Below the pieces are notes generated by a model that saw only the letters and a list, made by a program, of their open reading frames with translations, ran no database searches and was not told where the DNA came from. A stretch of DNA of 64,000 bases, from positions 1 through 64,000 of the forward strand of contig NZ_WXYN01000015.1 in NCBI RefSeq assembly GCF_016881065.1, in the 5' to 3' direction. The position numbers and the translations under genes are program-made. Source of the DNA: Planococcus soli. Lineage in GTDB: Bacteria; Bacillota; Bacilli; Bacillales_A; Planococcaceae. Positions 1 to 8,783 of this stretch are shown here, in pieces; position 1 is the first letter of the stretch, and each line of letters starts with the position of its first letter.

Positions 1-34
1 TTAACTGCCATTCACTGCATTTTTTACTTGCCAA
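1..34 (-). CDS. Start of an unidentified leftward gene, cut by the window edge
   Basis: On the minus strand an AGGAGG at 42-47 lies seven bases before a TTG at 34, and the frame stays open to the edge, reading (M)ASKKCSEWQL. It would follow the formaldehyde dehydrogenase gene in the same direction after a short gap, so it may be the next gene of that operon. Only eleven codons are visible, so no product can be named. The ribosome site is the main support. Confidence 0.35.
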   Translation of the reverse strand, partial: MASKKCSEWQL

Positions 35-77
35 AAACAAACCTCCTCGTTTTTCTATGAGCATATAGGAAAATATG

Positions 78-1295
78 TTACTTCTTAAAATTTCCATGAG
101 GGTCAATGACAAACTTTTTGGAAGCGCCTTGGTCAAATTCAGCGTAGGCTGCTGGTGCTTGGTCTAAAGAGATTACCGTTGCATTTACCGCTTTGGCAAT
201 TTGCGCTCTCCCGCTTAAAATCGACATCATCAAGTCGCGATGGTATCTCATAACCGGAGTTTGACCTGTTACAAAAGTATGTGCTTTGGCCCAGCCAAGT
301 CCTAAGCGCACTTTCAAGGTTCCATTTTTTGCATCTTCATCGGAAGCACCTGGATCACCGGTCACATAGAGGCCAGGTATGCCAAGACGTCCGCCTGCAC
401 GAGTCACTTCCATAATGGAATTTAATACGATAGCGGGTGCTTCACCGGCCCCCTCGCCATGTCCGCTAGCTTCAAAGCCGACGCAATCAATGGCGCAATC
501 AACTTCCGGGACACCCAGGATCTGAGCGATTTGTTCCCCAAGATTCGCATGTTCCCGAAGGTTTACGGTTTCACAGCCGAAACTATGGGCTTGTGCAAGG
601 CGCTCTTTGTTTAAATCCCCTACGATGACAACAGATGCCCCCAACAGTTGGGCAGAGTGGGCAGCGGCTAAACCTACAGGGCCAGCCCCGGCAACATAGA
701 CAGTAGATCCTGGTTTTACGCCAGCACTTACGGCACCGTGATAACCTGTCGGAAAAATATCAGAAAGCATCGTTAAATCAAGTATTTTTTCCATCGCCTG
801 ATCTTTATCCGGAAATTTCAGCAACTGAAAATCTGCATAAGGGACCATGACATATTCCGATTGGCCGCCGACCCATCCGCCCATGTCGACATAGCCATAA
901 GCAGACCCCGGACGATCCGGGTTTACGTTCTCGCAAATATGTGTATCCTGCTCTTTGCAGCTGCGGCAGCGGCCACAGGCAATATTAAACGGTACAGACA
1001 CCAGGTCTCCTTTTTTTATAAATTCAACATCCCGGCCCACTTCAATGACTTCGCCGGTAATTTCATGGCCGAGGACAAGCCCTTCAGGAGCTGTCGTCCG
1101 ACCCCGCACCATGTGTTGGTCGCTTCCGCAAATATTCGTGGTAACGATTTTTACAATCACTCCATGCTCACATTTCCGCCCGACATTTAACGGATTTACC
1201 CCAGGACCGTCTCTAATGATTAATTCGGGGTAACTAATATCTTCAACGGTTACATGTCCAGCACCTCTGTATACCACCGCTCTGTTTCCTGCCAT
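78..1295 (-). CDS. fdhA: Zinc-dependent, glutathione-independent formaldehyde dehydrogenase
   Basis: This is a medium-chain zinc alcohol dehydrogenase of about 405 residues, the usual length of the glutathione-independent formaldehyde dehydrogenase (FdhA) group, which oxidises formaldehyde to formate with NAD. Visible are the catalytic-zinc region CGSDQHMVRGR followed by GHE, the four-cysteine structural-zinc loop CGRCRSC...C, and the Rossmann glycine motif GAGPVGLAA. The start is taken at the ATG at 1295 (MAGNRAVVY) because family members begin this way and GGAG lies just upstream; in-frame TTG 1310 and ATG 1304 are alternatives. It is divergent from a HxlR regulator with a formaldehyde-sensor motif, which supports a detoxification role. 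Confidence 0.85.
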   Translation of the reverse strand: MAGNRAVVYRGAGHVTVEDISYPELIIRDGPGVNPLNVGRKCEHGVIVKIVTTNICGSDQHMVRGRTTAPEGLVLGHEITGEVIEVGRDVEFIKKGDLVSVPFNIACGRCRSCKEQDTHICENVNPDRPGSAYGYVDMGGWVGGQSEYVMVPYADFQLLKFPDKDQAMEKILDLTMLSDIFPTGYHGAVSAGVKPGSTVYVAGAGPVGLAAAHSAQLLGASVVIVGDLNKERLAQAHSFGCETVNLREHANLGEQIAQILGVPEVDCAIDCVGFEASGHGEGAGEAPAIVLNSIMEVTRAGGRLGIPGLYVTGDPGASDEDAKNGTLKVRLGLGWAKAHTFVTGQTPVMRYHRDLMMSILSGRAQIAKAVNATVISLDQAPAAYAEFDQGASKKFVIDPHGNFKK

Positions 1296-1509
1296 TTCTG
1301 TCATCTCCAATCCATTTTCTCACCTGTAAAATGAAATCCTTACACCAATCCAGCATCCAAGAGGGAATCAAAACATTTTGCTGAGAAATTAAGAAATCCG
1401 TATATTCTGTTTATTCTAAATTATAATTCTTTTTATTGGAAGAACGCACTTTTTTGTGAGAAGGTTACCAAAAGGATACTTTCAGGAAACAGAAGGAAGG
1501 GGCAATCCA

Positions 1510-1881
1510 ATGGATGATTTACGGTCAGAAATAAAAAGAGAAATTGAGTGTGGCGAATTTAATTGCGAAAAAGAACTGACCTTATCGATTATCAGCGGCA
1601 AATGGAAAATCATCATTATTTACTATTTAGAAACAGAAGGTACTTTGCGATTTAGTGAGATTAAACGATTGCTTCCAAAAATTACACATAAGGTATTAAC
1701 CACGCAAATCAGAGAGTTAGAAGAAGATGGGATTGTTCATCGGAAAGTATTTCCTGAAGTTCCATCGAAAGTGGAATATTCTTTAACAGATTTAGGGGAA
1801 AGCCTCATGCCAATCGTTTTGCTGATGGACGAATGGGGGAAGAAGAACATCAAACACTTTCCTGTTGCTAAAAATGTGTGA
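1510..1881 (+). CDS. hxlR: HxlR-family winged-helix regulator, probable formaldehyde sensor
   Basis: A 123-residue MarR/HxlR-type winged-helix protein. The N-terminal stretch [17 protein letters not shown] closely resembles Bacillus HxlR as I remember it, including the Cys-Glu-Lys triad (here Cys19-Glu20-Lys21), which in that protein is known to sense formaldehyde by cross-linking Cys and Lys. The helix-turn-helix and wing follow, ending in [14 protein letters not shown] chose the ATG at 1510 because AGGAAGGGG lies just upstream; a GTG at 1456 would add 18 residues with no good ribosome site. The neighbour on the other strand is a formaldehyde dehydrogenase. The hxlAB ribulose-monophosphate genes that this regulator controls in Bacillus are not in the window. 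Confidence 0.85.
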   Translation: MDDLRSEIKREIECGEFNCEKELTLSIISGKWKIIIIYYLETEGTLRFSEIKRLLPKITHKVLTTQIRELEEDGIVHRKVFPEVPSKVEYSLTDLGESLMPIVLLMDEWGKKNIKHFPVAKNV

Positions 1882-1914
1882 GGATCTCTTCGTGGGGTCC
1901 TTTTTCATTTTCAA

Positions 1915-2231
1915 ACTATATAAGTTGAACTTAAGAATTAGGATTTTTAACATCCACTTCGGTCGCTCTGGGCATGGCTCCCGCAATAAGCCGAAAAGGA
2001 CACTCGTCTTTTTGCTTCGCCCAGCCCGGGGACGCGACGGCGCTCAGAAACACCTTGATATGGAGCAAAATAGCGGAGACGCCTGCGGGAGCAGAAACGG
2101 AATTAGCTTTCCAATTCTGTTTCGACGAAGTGCCGAGATCCACTCGGGCTATAGCCCGAGTTAGCTTGGGGCAAGCGTAGTTGTTTTGCGGAATATCATT
2201 TAATATAACTATTAAGTTCAACTTATGTAGT
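1915..2231. repeat. Dispersed intergenic element, copy A (about 317 bp)
   Basis: The element is bounded by inverted ends: 1915-1933 (ACTATATAAGTTGAACTTA) and the complement of 2213-2231, agreeing at 18 of 19 bases. Inside are GC-rich blocks shared with copies B (44584-44957) and C (51644-51942): a GATATGGAGCAAA(A)T(A)GCGGAGAC block, a CTCGGGC...GCCCGAG stem, GGCTCCCGCAA and TTTTTGCTTCGCC. No transposase or credible ORF lies inside. It sits between two convergent genes. It looks like a non-autonomous MITE-like element or a structured intergenic repeat. I see no clear target-site duplication. Confidence 0.75.
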
Positions 2232-2315
2232 TGCCAGTCTCGAGTGATTGAGAACCTCATTTAGAAATGCTGCGGCGAGCCTTATCATAAGTAAATAAAA
2301 TTTTATAAAAACAAA

Positions 2316-2372
2316 TACAAGCCAAGAATACCAAGCAATTTATAAAAACTTGCAAGGTATTCTTGGCTTGTA
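2316..2372 (-). terminator. Intrinsic terminator of the leftward membrane-protein gene
   Basis: A perfect 17-bp stem (2316-2332 with 2356-2372) around a 23-nt loop. Read on the minus strand it is followed by TTTGTTTTT, so it terminates the gene ending at 2422. Confidence 0.75.
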
Positions 2373-2421
2373 CAGATTCATGATGAAGAGAGCAAAGGTG
2401 CCGTTGTATAAAAATGCTTTT

Positions 2422-3669
2422 CTAATTAAAAATTATCGGAAAAGCAAATATAACGAAAGCTGCCCAAATTCCATAGACCGGCAAATATTTCGTAACGGCA
2501 TCTTGGATAGTGGAAGGACCGGTTTTGTTTCGCAGAAAACGCAGATAGGAAAGCATGATCCAAATTAAATTGGCCCAAATAACGATGTTTACGCCTAAAA
2601 CAGCAAGCCGGTTGGGGGTAATGCCATAAGAAGAAAGTCTGAATACTATGGCTGACAAAGCCACACTGTCGATGATAAGAGCCAGAACAATTAAGGCGAA
2701 ATTTATATAATCGAAAATGTTCTTTTTCTCATCTGAGCCGCTTTCGGTGATGGAAAATATGGTGACGGCCAGCACACCCAGGAGTATGCCGTTAAAGGCT
2801 ATTAGGAAGTTGCGATCTAAGAATGGGTTTTTTTCCAGCCAAATAACCGCTATAAGATAGGCTAACAATGTTGCCAGGACGAGTGGACTGAAAATTTTAG
2901 CTATATACGGGGCAATATTTTTAGCGAGTTTAAGATTCCCTGATACCACGTATGCGGTCACAACAGCGATGGCAGCAGCTCCAAATAAAACGATATTACT
3001 AAAATAGAATTCTTCTATATTTAATCCGATAAAGCTGAATAACTGCAGGGTAATTGCCGCTAGCAGCATTCCGCTGATTGCCATACCGGCGTAGAGGACG
3101 AAGAAATTCAAATTAAATTTAAGATAGGCTAACCTCATGCTGTCTTTGCCATATTCATTCCCTGTAAATGCAAGACCCACCAATCCCCATAAGAATATGG
3201 GAAGGTGCAAGTAAGCAAGAATGATGCTGTCTGTATATTCTAAGGGCAGCATATTCAGATAATTCCCAGAGATCAGGAATAACACTGCAAGGCAGTAAAG
3301 AACAGATTTTTTAGGAGGATTTTTATATACAAAATAGGCGGCAATAAAGGGAAGTACCCCAAAAGCAAGGTTAACTGGGGCAATTGCCTGCTGCTCAACA
3401 AAATGGAATATAATCCTGGTGCTTATCCCGGCCAGTATTGCTAAAATGCCCATGAATAAGAACTCTTTTTGAAGAAAGAAATCTTTTTCTGGATTTGCCG
3501 CTTCCTTGTAATGCAATCTTTCATACCAAACGGCAAGAACCGGTGAATCAGGGGTTTGTTCGAAAGCGTGCGCAAATGCTTTTTTAAATGCTTTCGGGTC
3601 TTCTCTAAATAATCTTTCCAGCTCATTGGGATTTGCGCTATTTTCGATAACCATATTGTTGCTGTCCAC
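2422..3669 (-). CDS. Polytopic membrane protein, DUF4153-like
   Basis: A 415-residue protein with a charged N-terminal head of about 70 residues (rich in Glu, Lys, Phe) and then roughly ten to twelve hydrophobic segments. The C-terminal YGITPNRLAVLGVNI stretch recalls the YGlTxNR motif of DUF4153 membrane proteins, so I place it near that family without assigning a function. Start is GTG at 3669, eight bases after AGGAGG on the minus strand. It is monocistronic: its terminator is at 2316-2372 and the upstream gene runs the other way. The AT-rich gap in front presumably holds its promoter. Confidence 0.7.
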   Translation of the reverse strand: MDSNNMVIENSANPNELERLFREDPKAFKKAFAHAFEQTPDSPVLAVWYERLHYKEAANPEKDFFLQKEFLFMGILAILAGISTRIIFHFVEQQAIAPVNLAFGVLPFIAAYFVYKNPPKKSVLYCLAVLFLISGNYLNMLPLEYTDSIILAYLHLPIFLWGLVGLAFTGNEYGKDSMRLAYLKFNLNFFVLYAGMAISGMLLAAITLQLFSFIGLNIEEFYFSNIVLFGAAAIAVVTAYVVSGNLKLAKNIAPYIAKIFSPLVLATLLAYLIAVIWLEKNPFLDRNFLIAFNGILLGVLAVTIFSITESGSDEKKNIFDYINFALIVLALIIDSVALSAIVFRLSSYGITPNRLAVLGVNIVIWANLIWIMLSYLRFLRNKTGPSTIQDAVTKYLPVYGIWAAFVIFAFPIIFN

Positions 3670-4030
3670 AATTTTAACCTCCTCTTATAGTTGTCCTCTT
3701 AATTCTTGCTTACATCGGTATTATTAATATGATTTTAGCAAATTATTTATCGAATAACAATAAATGTTTATTTATTATCGATTTTTATTTGTTGTTTAAA
3801 TATTTACTTGGAAAAAATAAAAAGCATCCCTCTACCCAGAGGCGCTCCAAACCGTTAAATGCTGCAAGGGAAATCTGTAGTCACAACGGAATTGTAAGCG
3901 AAGTATCAAAAGGCCACTTAGGATGATGATAAACAACCGCTCTATGTATTTTTGTACCAAAAATTTAAAGGTGATTCAGCAAGTGGATAGAAATAACTTG
4001 TTATAGATTTAAATTAAGGAGGAGTCATAA
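3670..4030. other. AT-rich divergent intergenic region
   Basis: The region separates a leftward membrane protein and a rightward deaminase. It holds the ribosome site for the former (AGGAGG at about 3678-3683), an imperfect AT-rich inverted repeat around 3745-3790 (ATCGAATAAC / TTATCGAT) and, at the right end, AAGGAGGAG for the deaminase. A 65-codon frame at 3729-3926 has no ribosome site and no family resemblance. I see no RNA gene or riboswitch here. Confidence 0.5.
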
Positions 4031-4513
4031 ATGATTAGCGAAACGGATTTGAAGCATTTGCGGCGTTGTGTGGAATTGGCGGAAACAGCTTTGGAAAAAG
4101 GAGACGAGCCATTCGGGTCCGTTCTTGTTTCGGCTGCTGGAGAAGTGCTGTTTGAAGACCACAACCACGTGGCAGGCGGCGATCATACACAGCATCCGGA
4201 GTTTGCGATAGCAAGGTGGGCGGCAAATAACCTGCCTCTTGAAGAAAGAAGCAAGGCGACCGTCTATACTTCCGGAGAACATTGCCCGATGTGTGCGGCG
4301 GCTCATGGAATGGTCGGCTTAGGAAGGATCGTTTACGCAAGTTCCTCGGAGCAATTGGCCGGCTGGCGAAGTGAAATGGGGGCTGCGCCATCGCGTGTCC
4401 GGAATCTGTCCATCCAAGAAGTGATCAAGGACGCGGCAGTAGAGGGTCCTGTCCCTGAACTGGCAGAGCAGGTCCATCAGCTTCATCGCCGGCTGTACGC
4501 AACGAGCGGTTAA
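4031..4513 (+). CDS. Nucleoside/guanine-type deaminase (cytidine deaminase-like fold)
   Basis: A 160-residue zinc hydrolase of the CMP/dCMP, TadA and guanine-deaminase superfamily, which removes an amino group from a base or nucleoside. The zinc site is plain: HPEFA (His ligand and catalytic Glu) and, 30 to 40 residues later, EHCPMCAAA (two Cys ligands). The middle position of the first motif is Pro rather than the more common Ala, which occurs in several subfamilies. The start ATG follows AAGGAGGAG with good spacing. It stands alone, without purine genes beside it, so the substrate cannot be fixed; it is not the housekeeping TadA by context. Confidence 0.8.
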   Translation: MISETDLKHLRRCVELAETALEKGDEPFGSVLVSAAGEVLFEDHNHVAGGDHTQHPEFAIARWAANNLPLEERSKATVYTSGEHCPMCAAAHGMVGLGRIVYASSSEQLAGWRSEMGAAPSRVRNLSIQEVIKDAAVEGPVPELAEQVHQLHRRLYATSG

Positions 4514-4720
4514 ATAGGGAATCTCTGCAGCTTAAGTATTGGCTGAGTTGCTTTTTGCACCTTGCAGATGGTTATGATCAAAGAGAGTCAAAAGCCAAAC
4601 TAATGTACTTGATGATAAATAGTTTTTGACATATAGTTAGTTTGATTGATGAACAAAGTTGATGTATGATCCAGTTTTATCTGCGCAATTCAGTAATACT
4701 TAGAAAATGGAGGGATGAAC

Positions 4721-5569
4721 ATGCAAAAGGTAGTCGTAACAGGTGGAAGTGGTCTGCTGGGCCGGGACGTGATAAAAGAATTTTTGGAGAATGGTTATGA
4801 AGTTGTGAACGCAGATCTGAAGCACCCAAAAGAAGCGCTTTGCAGAACGGTGATTACAGATTTGACGAATCTGGGCGAGGTTTATGGTGTGTTGGCTGGC
4901 GCTGATGCAGTTATACATCTTGCGGCGATTCCGGTTGCTTACTCACATCCAAACGAAGTGACTTTTCAGAATAACGTCATGTCTACGTATAACATTTTAG
5001 AAGCTGCGGGAAGTTTGGGAATTAAAAAAGCTGTCATTTCATCAAGTGAGTCTTCATATGGTATTTGTTTTTCAAAACAAAATCTTAACCCACAGTACGT
5101 GCCGATAGATGAGCAACACCCGCAATTGCCAGAAGAAAGCTATGGTTTGTCCAAGATTGTTAATGAAAACACAGCTGACATGATCCACCGCAGAACAGGC
5201 ATGCAGGTTGTATCGTTCCGGTTGGGAAATGTTATTGCACCTGAAATGTATTCGAATTTTCCTGGGTTCATCCACGATCCGGAACAGCGGAAAACCATTT
5301 TGTGGAGCTATATTGATACCCGTGATGCAGCTAGTGCTTATCGACTGGCCGTGGAAACGGATGGGCTTGGTTCTGTTGCCTTGAATATCGGAGCAGATGA
5401 AACCAGCATGGACATTGAAAGCAAACAATTGATGGAGACATGCTTTCCGGATGTAACCAGTTTCAAAAAAGAACTGACAGGCTTCGAGCCGCTGTTAAAC
5501 AACGAGAAGGCCAAGCAGCTTCTGAATTGGAAGCCTGTCCATAAGTGGAGAAATTACGTAAATCTATAA
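4721..5569 (+). CDS. NAD-dependent epimerase/dehydratase (extended SDR)
   Basis: A 282-residue extended short-chain dehydrogenase/reductase. The N-terminal TGGSGLLG is the TGxxGxxG cofactor motif, SSSESSYG carries the catalytic Ser region and YGLSK the Tyr-x-x-x-Lys pair. The family acts on nucleotide sugars or related hydroxy compounds; the substrate is not evident. I prefer ATG 4721 (six bases after GGAGGG) over ATG 4715, which directly abuts the ribosome site. The next gene starts 33 bases after its stop with no terminator between, so the two probably form one transcript. TTGACA occurs at about 4627 upstream. Confidence 0.8.
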   Translation: MQKVVVTGGSGLLGRDVIKEFLENGYEVVNADLKHPKEALCRTVITDLTNLGEVYGVLAGADAVIHLAAIPVAYSHPNEVTFQNNVMSTYNILEAAGSLGIKKAVISSSESSYGICFSKQNLNPQYVPIDEQHPQLPEESYGLSKIVNENTADMIHRRTGMQVVSFRLGNVIAPEMYSNFPGFIHDPEQRKTILWSYIDTRDAASAYRLAVETDGLGSVALNIGADETSMDIESKQLMETCFPDVTSFKKELTGFEPLLNNEKAKQLLNWKPVHKWRNYVNL

Positions 5570-5602
5570 ATGAATCGAGAAATTTAGTTAAGGGGTGCAA
5601 AC

Positions 5603-6442
5603 ATGTCAAATCCAATTCAACCAACAACTACCTTACATAACGGGGTAAAAATGCCATGGCTGGGCCTGGGCGTCTTTAAAGTAGAAGATGGCGCAGAAGT
5701 CGAACAGTCCATAAAATCGGCTCTTGAAGTGGGCTACCGCAGCATCGATACGGCCGCTATTTATGGAAATGAAGAAGGCGTCGGCAAAGCGCTTGCGGAA
5801 ACCCATGTTCCGAGAGAAGAATTGTTCATTACGACAAAAGTGTGGAACGCCAACCACGGGTATGAAGCCACCCTCGCAGCGTTTGATGAAAGTATGGAGA
5901 AACTGGGCTTGGATTACTTGGATCTGTATTTGATTCATTGGCCCCTTCCTTCTAAAGGGAAATTCGCAGAAACGTGGAAAGCGCTTGAAAAGCTTTACAA
6001 GGATGGACGTGTTCGAGCCATTGGCGTTAGTAATTTCAAAGTTACTCACCTTGAAGAAATCATCGAGGACTGTGAAGTGGTACCGATGGTCAATCAAGTA
6101 GAGTATCATCCGCGATTTAATCAACGGGAACTTCATGATTTTTGTAAGAAACACGGCATCCAACTCGAAGCGTGGTCTCCATTAATGCAGGGAGAACTGC
6201 TAAATGAACCGGCTTTGATGGAAATTGCAAAAGAATACAACAAGTCAACGGCCCAGATTATTATCCGTTGGGACATACAAACGGGAATTGTGACAATTCC
6301 AAAGTCAGTTAAACCTCACCGTATTGCTGAAAATGCAGGTGTTTTTGATTTTGAAATTTCACAGGAGAACATGGACAAAATTAATGCCCTGAATAAGGAT
6401 CAACGTATGTTTGCGGATCCCGATGAGTTTGATAGAGTATAG
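5603..6442 (+). CDS. yvgN: Aldo/keto reductase, YvgN-like (glyoxal/methylglyoxal reductase)
   Basis: A 279-residue NADPH-dependent aldo/keto reductase. It shows DTAAIYGNEEGVG (catalytic Asp and Tyr), the K of ITTKVWN, LIHWPLP (catalytic His), and the cofactor-binding IPKSVKPHRI. The sequence is very like Bacillus subtilis YvgN as I recall it, which reduces methylglyoxal and glyoxal and broad aldehydes. Start ATG follows AAGGGGTG. Its position directly behind an epimerase-type oxidoreductase suggests a joint role in carbonyl or sugar metabolism, but this is inference. Confidence 0.85.
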   Translation: MSNPIQPTTTLHNGVKMPWLGLGVFKVEDGAEVEQSIKSALEVGYRSIDTAAIYGNEEGVGKALAETHVPREELFITTKVWNANHGYEATLAAFDESMEKLGLDYLDLYLIHWPLPSKGKFAETWKALEKLYKDGRVRAIGVSNFKVTHLEEIIEDCEVVPMVNQVEYHPRFNQRELHDFCKKHGIQLEAWSPLMQGELLNEPALMEIAKEYNKSTAQIIIRWDIQTGIVTIPKSVKPHRIAENAGVFDFEISQENMDKINALNKDQRMFADPDEFDRV

Positions 6443-6577
6443 GTTCTGCATCTCAGAGTTACAAAGCGCTGAACTCAGAAGTTTAGGAGGCAATCTTCTA
6501 AAGTAAAAGAACGGTGTTTCGGTCCGATCTACTCAATTCGAAATTGCCTGTGTTCCTTTATTCCACATAAATATTGT

Positions 6578-6583
6578 TATAAT
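6578..6583 (+). promoter_or_regulatory. Possible -10 box in front of a hairpin
   Basis: TATAAT lies a few bases before the terminator-like hairpin at 6587-6627. No good -35 is seen at 17 bp (TTGCCT at 6544 is too far away), so this is a weak call. If used, the transcript of the DUF4317 gene would begin with the hairpin. Confidence 0.3.
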
Positions 6584-6586
6584 GAA

Positions 6587-6627
6587 AGAGCACCAAAAGC
6601 TAGCTAGCTTTGGATGCTCTTTTTTTG
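6587..6627 (+). terminator. Intrinsic terminator-like hairpin
   Basis: AGAGCACCAAAAGCTAG pairs with CTAGCTTTGGATGCTCT (two mismatches) and is followed by a run of Ts. It lies 145 bases after the aldo/keto reductase stop and may end that operon or attenuate the downstream gene. Confidence 0.6.
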
Positions 6628-6668
6628 TATACATCATGGACTTACAAGTTAGGGAGTTGGAATTTGAA

Positions 6669-7865
6669 ATGAATAAAAAAGATATAGCGGACATTCGCAA
6701 ACGATTTAAACTGGATACCGATTTATTGAAAATCGCTGAAATTTATAACATTTACATCCAGCAGGAAAGCAGTGAGATTTTTCATGAAGAGAGCCGTTCG
6801 TTTTCCATGCTGGACCGGGAGCAGCAAGAGCTGTTCTTTGATAATTTTAAAAAGGTACTGGGCGGAAAGCTGGATGCCAAGATGTTCGAAGTGAAGTTCC
6901 AGCCGCAAGAAGAGGGGCAGGCAGACCATACGCAGGCCCTCCTGTACGAAGGGCTTGAGGCAAAAGAAGTCGCTGAATGGAAAGAGAATATGCAGCGCAT
7001 CGCCTTGAAGATGGTGGAAGACCGGCCGTATGAAAAAGACATGGTCGTCACGTTCATTCGCGGAAATTATTCGAAAACGACAAGACGAAGCCCCGACGAA
7101 ACGGAAATCGACATGCGCGACGAGGTGTATACGACTTCGTTTATTCTTTGCAGCATGAACCAGACAGAACTGCCGAAAAGTTCACTTGTGTTTGATTTTG
7201 TCGAAAAAGAGTATAAGGCAAATGTGCTTGTCGATCCCGTCATTAAATTAAGCTCGCCAATCGGTGGGTTTCTGTTCCCGAGCTTCACGGATAATTCCGC
7301 AGATATCCACCACATCCTCTATGCGGCGGGCAAAGCGAACAAGCCGGATTTTCAGTTTATCGAAAATGTCTTGAACGGCGATGAAATCATTACGGCTGAG
7401 GAAGAGAAAGCAGTATTCGAAGAAATCGTCAAAGCCGTAATCGGCAGCGACGAAGTGAACTCGAGAACACTCGCCGGCGTATACGACGAAATCAACCAGA
7501 TGCTGGTCGTGGCAGAAGAAAGTGATGACGATGAAGAGGGTGCACCTATTTTAAATACAACGGAGATTACGCGTGTTCTGAAGGCAAGCGGTGTCAAAGA
7601 CGTCAGTCCGGAAAAAGTGGAGCGGGCCTTCCAGCAAGTGGTGGAGGACAAAACCTATGAAATAAAAGCCAGCCATATCGTTCCAAGCTACTCGTCCAAA
7701 TCCATTAAAATCAGTACGAAAGTCGCTAATATCGCGATTAGTCCCCAAGACTTACGTTACGTTAAAGAAGTGAACTACAACGGCAAACGCTGTATCCTGA
7801 TCGAAGTGGAAGAAGACACGATGATTGAAGGCTTCAAGTTGCTTGCGGAGGAAGAGTTGGAGTAG
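6669..7865 (+). CDS. DUF4317 domain-containing protein
   Basis: A soluble 398-residue protein matching the DUF4317 family, recognised by its opening MNKKDIADIRKRFKLDTD and the following ...QLFF-type segment; length is typical. It is rich in Glu, Asp and Lys and has no signal peptide or membrane segment. The family has no established function that I know of. The start is ATG 6669 (family members begin MNKKDI); an upstream in-frame ATG at 6582 lies within the -10/hairpin region and is unlikely. The next gene follows after about 56 bases. Confidence 0.8.
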   Translation: MNKKDIADIRKRFKLDTDLLKIAEIYNIYIQQESSEIFHEESRSFSMLDREQQELFFDNFKKVLGGKLDAKMFEVKFQPQEEGQADHTQALLYEGLEAKEVAEWKENMQRIALKMVEDRPYEKDMVVTFIRGNYSKTTRRSPDETEIDMRDEVYTTSFILCSMNQTELPKSSLVFDFVEKEYKANVLVDPVIKLSSPIGGFLFPSFTDNSADIHHILYAAGKANKPDFQFIENVLNGDEIITAEEEKAVFEEIVKAVIGSDEVNSRTLAGVYDEINQMLVVAEESDDDEEGAPILNTTEITRVLKASGVKDVSPEKVERAFQQVVEDKTYEIKASHIVPSYSSKSIKISTKVANIAISPQDLRYVKEVNYNGKRCILIEVEEDTMIEGFKLLAEEELE

Positions 7866-7921
7866 GAGAGGAACTTGAGTGATTCTTCAGTTGGCAATGT
7901 AATAGGGAAAGCAGGTGTTTT

Positions 7922-8644
7922 ATGGAGATTGCAGCATTTATCATCATCATTTTGATTGCCTCCATTCTCCAGACGAGTACAGGGTTCGGCTTTTCTATTT
8001 TGGCGACACCTTTTCTGCTTTTGCTCTTTAAGCCGGTCGAGGCCATCCAGATAAACTTGATCCTTTCTTTGCTCATATCCAGTGCATTGATCATGAAAAT
8101 CAGAAAGGATATTGATTTTGGCATCCTTAAAAGATTTGTTATGGGGAGTTTCGCGGGACTGCCCATTGGGATCCTCCTCTTTTTATCCCTCAATTTGGAT
8201 GGATTGAAGCTGGGTGTAAGTATCCTTATTCTGCTGTTGACGGTGCTGCTTATCTTTAAATTCCGAATCAGCCAAAGCAAAAAAACAGACCTGTTCATTG
8301 GGGGTCTTTCAGGTTCCCTCACGACAAGTATCGGAATGCCAGGGCCTCCAATCCTGTTATATTTTTCGGGAACCGATACAAAAAAAGAAGTATTGCGAAG
8401 TACAACGCTGGCATTTTATCTGTTCATCTATTTTGTCAGTTTAATGATTCATATGCTTTTTGCAGGGACGAATAGCACCGTCTGGTTATCCAGTTTATGG
8501 GGTGTTCCTCTAGTAGCGGCAGGGTTATACATCGGAGAATTATTATTCGGGCGGATCAATCAACATGTTTTTCGAATCTTCACCTACGCCATTTTATTGT
8601 TTACAGGAAGTTATTTGCTGCTGGAGAGTTTAGGGTTATTGTAA
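7922..8644 (+). CDS. TauE/SafE-family sulfite/organosulfonate exporter-like permease
   Basis: A 240-residue integral membrane protein with about eight hydrophobic segments in two related halves. The repeats LQTSTGFGFSILATPFLLL (first half) and LSGSLTTSIGMPGPPILLY (second half) are the hallmark glycine-rich motifs of the TauE/SafE (DUF81) family, which exports sulfite, sulfoacetate or similar anions. Substrate is unknown here and no sulfonate catabolic gene is adjacent. A strong bidirectional terminator follows. Confidence 0.85.
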   Translation: MEIAAFIIIILIASILQTSTGFGFSILATPFLLLLFKPVEAIQINLILSLLISSALIMKIRKDIDFGILKRFVMGSFAGLPIGILLFLSLNLDGLKLGVSILILLLTVLLIFKFRISQSKKTDLFIGGLSGSLTTSIGMPGPPILLYFSGTDTKKEVLRSTTLAFYLFIYFVSLMIHMLFAGTNSTVWLSSLWGVPLVAAGLYIGELLFGRINQHVFRIFTYAILLFTGSYLLLESLGLL

Positions 8645-8682
8645 ATCTTTAGTTGAATACTGTGTTCGTCGGTATATAAAAC

Positions 8683-8728
8683 GATAGTAAAAAGCGGAAT
8701 CCACCAACGGATTCCGCTTTTTACTATC
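8683..8728. terminator. Bidirectional intrinsic terminator
   Basis: A perfect 20-bp stem (8683-8702 with 8709-8728) and a 6-nt loop, with A/T-rich flanks inside the stem ends. It separates the rightward permease from the leftward isomerase. Confidence 0.85.
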
Positions 8729-8783
8729 CATAATGAAGAGTAACCAAAAATTACTTAGGCTTAAGTTGTAGTGAGAGGCTTGA

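Noticed and set aside
1974-2180. Short frames inside repeat copy A on both strands
   Set aside because: They arise from GC-rich repeat blocks and are not preserved in copies B and C.
3729-3926. 65-codon frame in the gap before the deaminase
   Set aside because: No ribosome site, unusual composition and no motif; the region looks non-coding.
5633-6163. Long open frames antisense to the aldo/keto reductase, katG, SNF2 and other genes
   Set aside because: They lie opposite well-recognised coding sequences, have no ribosome sites and no family motifs; they are shadows of codon bias in the true genes.
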